From Caecibacteroides pullorum (GTDB lineage: Bacteria > Bacteroidota > Bacteroidia > Bacteroidales > Bacteroidaceae), in NCBI RefSeq assembly GCF_019239235.1, contig NZ_JAAZTS010000026.1, forward strand, positions 1 to 36,689: a stretch of 36,689 nt of DNA, given 5' to 3'. Positions 33,372-36,689 of this stretch are shown here, piece by piece (positions within the stretch are counted from its first letter, which is position 1; each line of letters begins with the position of its first letter). The notes beneath the pieces were generated by a model, which was given only the letters and a program-made list of their open reading frames with translations, had not been told where the DNA came from and ran no database searches. Both the position numbers and the translations under genes were made by a program.

Positions 33372-34037
33372 ATGGACATTCCTGTTATATTCCGGTATTT
33401 GAAAGACCTGGCCGCCAATAATAATCGCGACTGGTTCAATGCCCATCGCGATGCTTACGAATCGGCCCGTAGTGAATTCGAAAATCTCTTGACGGCTGTC
33501 ATCGCACGCATTTCAACGTTCGACGAAACGATTCGTGGTATCGAAGCCAAAGACTGTACCTACCGCATCTACCGCGACACACGTTTCAGCCAAGATAAAA
33601 CGCCCTACAAAATACATATGGGAGGCTATATCAACGCCAAAGGAAAAAAATCAGATCATTGTGGCTACTACATCCATCTGCAACCCGGTAACTGTCTGCT
33701 GGCCGGAGGAAGCTATTGTCCCCCTCCTGCCCTGCTGAAAGCCTTGCGCCAAGCCGTATATGACAATATCGACGAGTTCCGAGCTATTGTGGAAGATCCC
33801 GCTTTCAGCCACTACTTCCCTGTCGTCGGCGAAACGTTCCTGAAAACTGCCCCGAAAGGCTTTCCCAAGAATTTCCCTTACCTGAAATACCTGCAATGCA
33901 AGGAATATACCGTCAACTGTCCCTTGTCTGACGATTTCTTTCTGGCTCCAGACTTCTTGGACCGTACAACAGATATCTTCCGTCAGATGAAACGCTTTGC
34001 AGACTTCGTAAACTACACGATAGATGATTTCGAATAA
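33372..34037 (+). CDS. DUF2461 domain protein
   Basis: 221 aa covering the whole DUF2461 (TIGR02453) family: MDIPVIFRYLKDLAANNNRD with the family's NNNRDWFNAHRDAYE, YRIYRDTRFSQDKTPYKIHM in the middle, and YYIHLQPGNCLLAGG. No enzymatic role is established to my knowledge. It is cytosolic and the first gene of a three-gene transcript with a YhcH-family protein (32 bp) and a branching enzyme. Confidence 0.92.
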   Translation: MDIPVIFRYLKDLAANNNRDWFNAHRDAYESARSEFENLLTAVIARISTFDETIRGIEAKDCTYRIYRDTRFSQDKTPYKIHMGGYINAKGKKSDHCGYYIHLQPGNCLLAGGSYCPPPALLKALRQAVYDNIDEFRAIVEDPAFSHYFPVVGETFLKTAPKGFPKNFPYLKYLQCKEYTVNCPLSDDFFLAPDFLDRTTDIFRQMKRFADFVNYTIDDFE

Positions 34038-34069
34038 AATTGATTATAACTAACTAAAACATTTGGATT

Positions 34070-34516
34070 ATGGTAATAGACAAACTGGAAAACATAGAAA
34101 AGTATGTATCACTGAACCCTCTGTTCGCCCAAGCCGTTGAGTTTTTGAAATCGCGTGACTTGAATACGCTTGAGCTTGGCAAAACTGAACTGAAAGGCAA
34201 GGACCTGCTTGTAAACGTAACGGAGACCAAGCCCAAGACCAAAGAACAAGCACGCCTTGAAACCCACAGAGACTTTATCGACATTCAAATCCCCTTATCA
34301 GGAACCGAAATTATGGGTTATACCCCCGCTTGCGATTGCCTGCCTGCTGATGCCCCTTACAACGCAGAAAAAGACATTACCTTCTTCGAGGGACTGGCTG
34401 AAAGCTACATCGACGTGAAACCCGGCATGTTTGCCATTTTCTTCCCTCAGGACGGACATGCTCCTGGCATCACTCCCGATGGCGTGAAGAAAATTATCGT
34501 TAAAGTAAAAGCTTAA
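34070..34516 (+). CDS. YhcH/YjgK/YiaL family protein (DUF386)
   Basis: 148 aa. DUF386 proteins have a cupin-like fold and often sit in sialic-acid or sugar-acid operons, where a role as sugar anomerase has been proposed. Visible are THRDFIDIQIPLSGTEIMGY and the terminal FAIFFPQDGHAPGI, with metal-binding-type residues (H/E/D) in HRDFIDI and DGHAPG. Its position between DUF2461 and glgB is unlike the sialic-acid setting, so a role with another sugar is possible. Confidence 0.9.
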   Translation: MVIDKLENIEKYVSLNPLFAQAVEFLKSRDLNTLELGKTELKGKDLLVNVTETKPKTKEQARLETHRDFIDIQIPLSGTEIMGYTPACDCLPADAPYNAEKDITFFEGLAESYIDVKPGMFAIFFPQDGHAPGITPDGVKKIIVKVKA

Positions 34517-34549
34517 ATTAAATAGAACCAACAATAAAACTCATCCGTT

Positions 34550-36559
34550 ATGGAAACACTTAATCTCATAAAAAACGATCCTTGGCTGGAGCCTTATGCC
34601 GATGCCATAAACGGACGTCATCAGTATGCGATAAGCAAGGAAGCCGAGCTAACAAATAATGGAAAAAAGACGCTCTCTGACTTTGCATCCGGCTACCTTT
34701 ACTTCGGTCTGCATCGTACTGAAAGCGGCTGGGTTTTCCGTGAATGGGCTCCCAACGCTACCCAAATTTTTCTGATTGGAACTTTCAACGGCTGGAAGGA
34801 AGAGAAAAAATTCAGCCTGAAACGTAAAAACAACGGTAATTGGGAACTGAAACTCCCGGCTGACGTACTGAAACACGGCGACCTGTACAAACTGAAAGTG
34901 TACTGGGAAGGCGGATGCGGCGAACGCATTCCTGCATGGGCCACCCGCGTCGTACAAGATGATGAAACTAAGATATTCAGTGCGCAGGTATGGGATCCCG
35001 AGAAACCGTACAAAATGAAAAAACGCGCCTTCAAAGCGGCAACCGATCCATTGCTGATCTACGAATGCCACATCGGCATGGCGCAACAGGAAGAAAAAGT
35101 AGGCTCCTATAAAGAATTTCAAGAAAAAGTTTTGCCACGTATAGCTGCGGACGGCTACAACTGTATCCAGATCATGGCTATCCAAGAGCACCCTTACTAC
35201 GGCAGCTTCGGTTACCACGTGTCTAGCTTCTTTGCCGCTTCGTCACGCTTCGGCACTCCCGATGAACTGAAGGAACTGATTGATACGGCTCACAGCATGG
35301 GTATTGCAGTCATCATGGACATTGTACATTCACACGCTGTGAAGAACGAAGTAGAAGGCCTGGGCAACTTTGCCGGCGATCCCAACCAATACTTCTATCC
35401 CGGCGACCGCCACGAACATCCGGCATGGGACTCACTCTGCTTCGACTATGGCAAAAATGAAGTCATTCACTTCCTGCTCTCCAACTGTAAGTACTGGATG
35501 GAAGAATATCGCTTCGACGGTTTCCGTTTCGACGGTGTGACCTCCATGCTCTACTACAGCCACGGACTGGGAGAAGCATTCTGCAACTATGGCGACTACT
35601 TCAATGGCCATCAGGATGACAATGCCATCTGTTATCTGACCTTAGCAAACCGACTGATTCATCAAGTAAATCCTAAAGCAATCACTATAGCTGAAGAAGT
35701 GTCGGGTATGCCCGGCCTGGCCGCCAAGTATGAAGATGGAGGATACGGCTTCGACTACCGAATGGCCATGAATATCCCGGATTACTGGATTAAAACTATT
35801 AAAGAAAAGATCGATGAAGACTGGAAACCTTCAAGCATGTTTTGGGAAGTAACCAACCGCCGTTCCGACGAGAAGACCATCTCGTATGCCGAAAGCCACG
35901 ACCAGGCACTGGTGGGCGACAAGACCATCATCTTCCGCCTGATAGACGCAGACATGTACTGGCACATGCAGAAAGGCGACGAGAATTACGTTGTGAAACG
36001 CGGTATTGCCCTGCACAAGATGATCCGCCTGCTGACAGCCACTACCATCAATGGAGGTTACCTCAACTTCATGGGCAACGAGTTCGGACATCCCGAATGG
36101 ATAGACTTCCCACGCGAAGGCAACGGATGGTCGTGCAAGTATGCCCGTCGCCAATGGAACCTGGTAGATAACAAGAACCTAGCCTACCATTACCTGGGCG
36201 ACTTCGACGCTGCCATGCTGCAGGTCATCAAGAGCATTAAAAACTTCCAGGCCACTCCCGTACAGGAAATCTGGCACAACGACGGCGACCAGATACTCGC
36301 CTATATGCGTAAGGATTTGGTATTTGTTTTCAATTTCAATCCAAAGCAGTCGTTCACCGACTACGGATTCCTGGTACCCGCCGGTTGTTACGAAGTTATT
36401 CTCAACACCGACGATCCCGCTTATGGAGGTTACGGATTTGCCGACGACAGCGTGAAACATTTCACCATCCCCGACCCTCTCTATAAGAAGGAAAAGAAAG
36501 AATGGATGAAACTATATATCCCTGCGCGTACAGCTGTTGTGTTGAAAAGAAAGAAGTAA
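34550..36559 (+). CDS. glgB: 1,4-alpha-glucan branching enzyme (GH13)
   Basis: 669 aa. An N-terminal CBM48-type domain (YFGLHRTESGWVFREWAPNA, about 50-150) is followed by the GH13 barrel with GIAVIMDIVHSH (251-262), nucleophile D328 (GFRFDGVTS), acid/base E382 (TIAEEVSGMP) and H450/D451 (ESHDQALVG). The layout resembles eukaryotic-type branching enzymes more than the longer E. coli GlgB. It creates alpha-1,6 branches in glycogen. It is the last gene of the DUF2461-yhcH-glgB unit, 33 bp after the previous stop, and closed by a hairpin. Confidence 0.94.
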   Translation: METLNLIKNDPWLEPYADAINGRHQYAISKEAELTNNGKKTLSDFASGYLYFGLHRTESGWVFREWAPNATQIFLIGTFNGWKEEKKFSLKRKNNGNWELKLPADVLKHGDLYKLKVYWEGGCGERIPAWATRVVQDDETKIFSAQVWDPEKPYKMKKRAFKAATDPLLIYECHIGMAQQEEKVGSYKEFQEKVLPRIAADGYNCIQIMAIQEHPYYGSFGYHVSSFFAASSRFGTPDELKELIDTAHSMGIAVIMDIVHSHAVKNEVEGLGNFAGDPNQYFYPGDRHEHPAWDSLCFDYGKNEVIHFLLSNCKYWMEEYRFDGFRFDGVTSMLYYSHGLGEAFCNYGDYFNGHQDDNAICYLTLANRLIHQVNPKAITIAEEVSGMPGLAAKYEDGGYGFDYRMAMNIPDYWIKTIKEKIDEDWKPSSMFWEVTNRRSDEKTISYAESHDQALVGDKTIIFRLIDADMYWHMQKGDENYVVKRGIALHKMIRLLTATTINGGYLNFMGNEFGHPEWIDFPREGNGWSCKYARRQWNLVDNKNLAYHYLGDFDAAMLQVIKSIKNFQATPVQEIWHNDGDQILAYMRKDLVFVFNFNPKQSFTDYGFLVPAGCYEVILNTDDPAYGGYGFADDSVKHFTIPDPLYKKEKKEWMKLYIPARTAVVLKRKK

Positions 36560-36581
36560 GGGGCGTTAGAAATTAAAAGGG

Positions 36582-36620
36582 GAGGGTGTGTCGTAATACG
36601 CGATTCACCCTCTTTTCTTT
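36582..36620 (+). terminator. Terminator after glgB
   Basis: GAGGGTG (36582-36588) pairs with CACCCTC (36606-36612), followed by TTTTCTTT. It can also serve a convergent gene from the right edge. Confidence 0.75.
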
Positions 36621-36648
36621 ATCAACGATAAGAGCGTTGTTAACTTTT

Positions 36649-36689
36649 TCAAGCAGCGATATTCTGAAGATAATCTCGATATTTTGTTC
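36649..36689 (-). CDS. Possible C-terminus of a minus-strand gene, cut by edge
   Basis: One minus-strand frame reads TKYRDYLQNIAA and stops at TCA 36649-36651. The terminator at 36582-36612 lies just downstream, as expected for a convergent gene. Only 12 codons are visible, so no family can be named. Confidence 0.3.
   Translation of the reverse strand, partial: TKYRDYLQNIAA

Overview
The window reads as chromosomal DNA of a Bacteroidales bacterium, most likely Bacteroides or Phocaeicola. Four things point there: the order rpmB-rpmG-DUF4295-ftsY-rimO, a xylose operon run by a NUDIX-type regulator with a GH3 glycosidase, a non-adjacent TamB-like giant protein, and repeated promoter cores of the Bacteroides type (TAnnTTTG, several with TTTG 19-21 bp upstream). 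No rRNA or tRNA gene and no CRISPR array was seen. The left edge cuts the first codons of a transposase gene.

Layout. 1-6.5 kb is a minus-strand housekeeping block: a membrane-spanning HU-LysM protein, an HU protein, RimO, FtsY, the small DUF4295 protein, L33, L28, a CinA C-terminal amidohydrolase and TsaD. At 6.6-11.2 kb lies a plus-strand TamB-like gene that has no ATG at its true N-terminus. ProS (minus), a guanine-deaminase-type enzyme (plus), and a minus-strand pair of threonine aldolase and GNAT/carbon-nitrogen hydrolase fusion fill 11.3-16.1 kb. A divergent intergenic region carries an unusual array of six 22-bp degenerate repeats, followed by a Ser-type sulfatase (to 18.1 kb).

18.2-25.6 kb is a minus-strand operon xylR-xylB-xylA-xylE-GH3. 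It can release xylose (GH3 lipoprotein), import it (XylE), isomerise it (XylA) and phosphorylate it (XylB), under a NUDIX-family regulator (XylR). xylA is bracketed by two intercistronic hairpins. 26.0-31.0 kb holds fabD, a lipoprotein lactonase, a ferredoxin-like DUF362 protein, an ECF-type membrane S component and a patatin-like lipase. 31.0-36.6 kb has a cytosolic GH13 amylase, a small hypothetical gene, a possible small RNA, and an operon of DUF2461, YhcH-family and glycogen branching enzyme genes.

Most genes belong to well-known families. The least explained items are the HU-TM-LysM protein, the 22-bp repeat array upstream of the sulfatase, the structured transcript-like element near 33.2 kb, a 65-nt perfect-arm hairpin near 30.0 kb, and the hairpin-bracketed xylA. 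I found no convincing wholly new multi-gene system. Base composition by eye rises clearly after about 13 kb.
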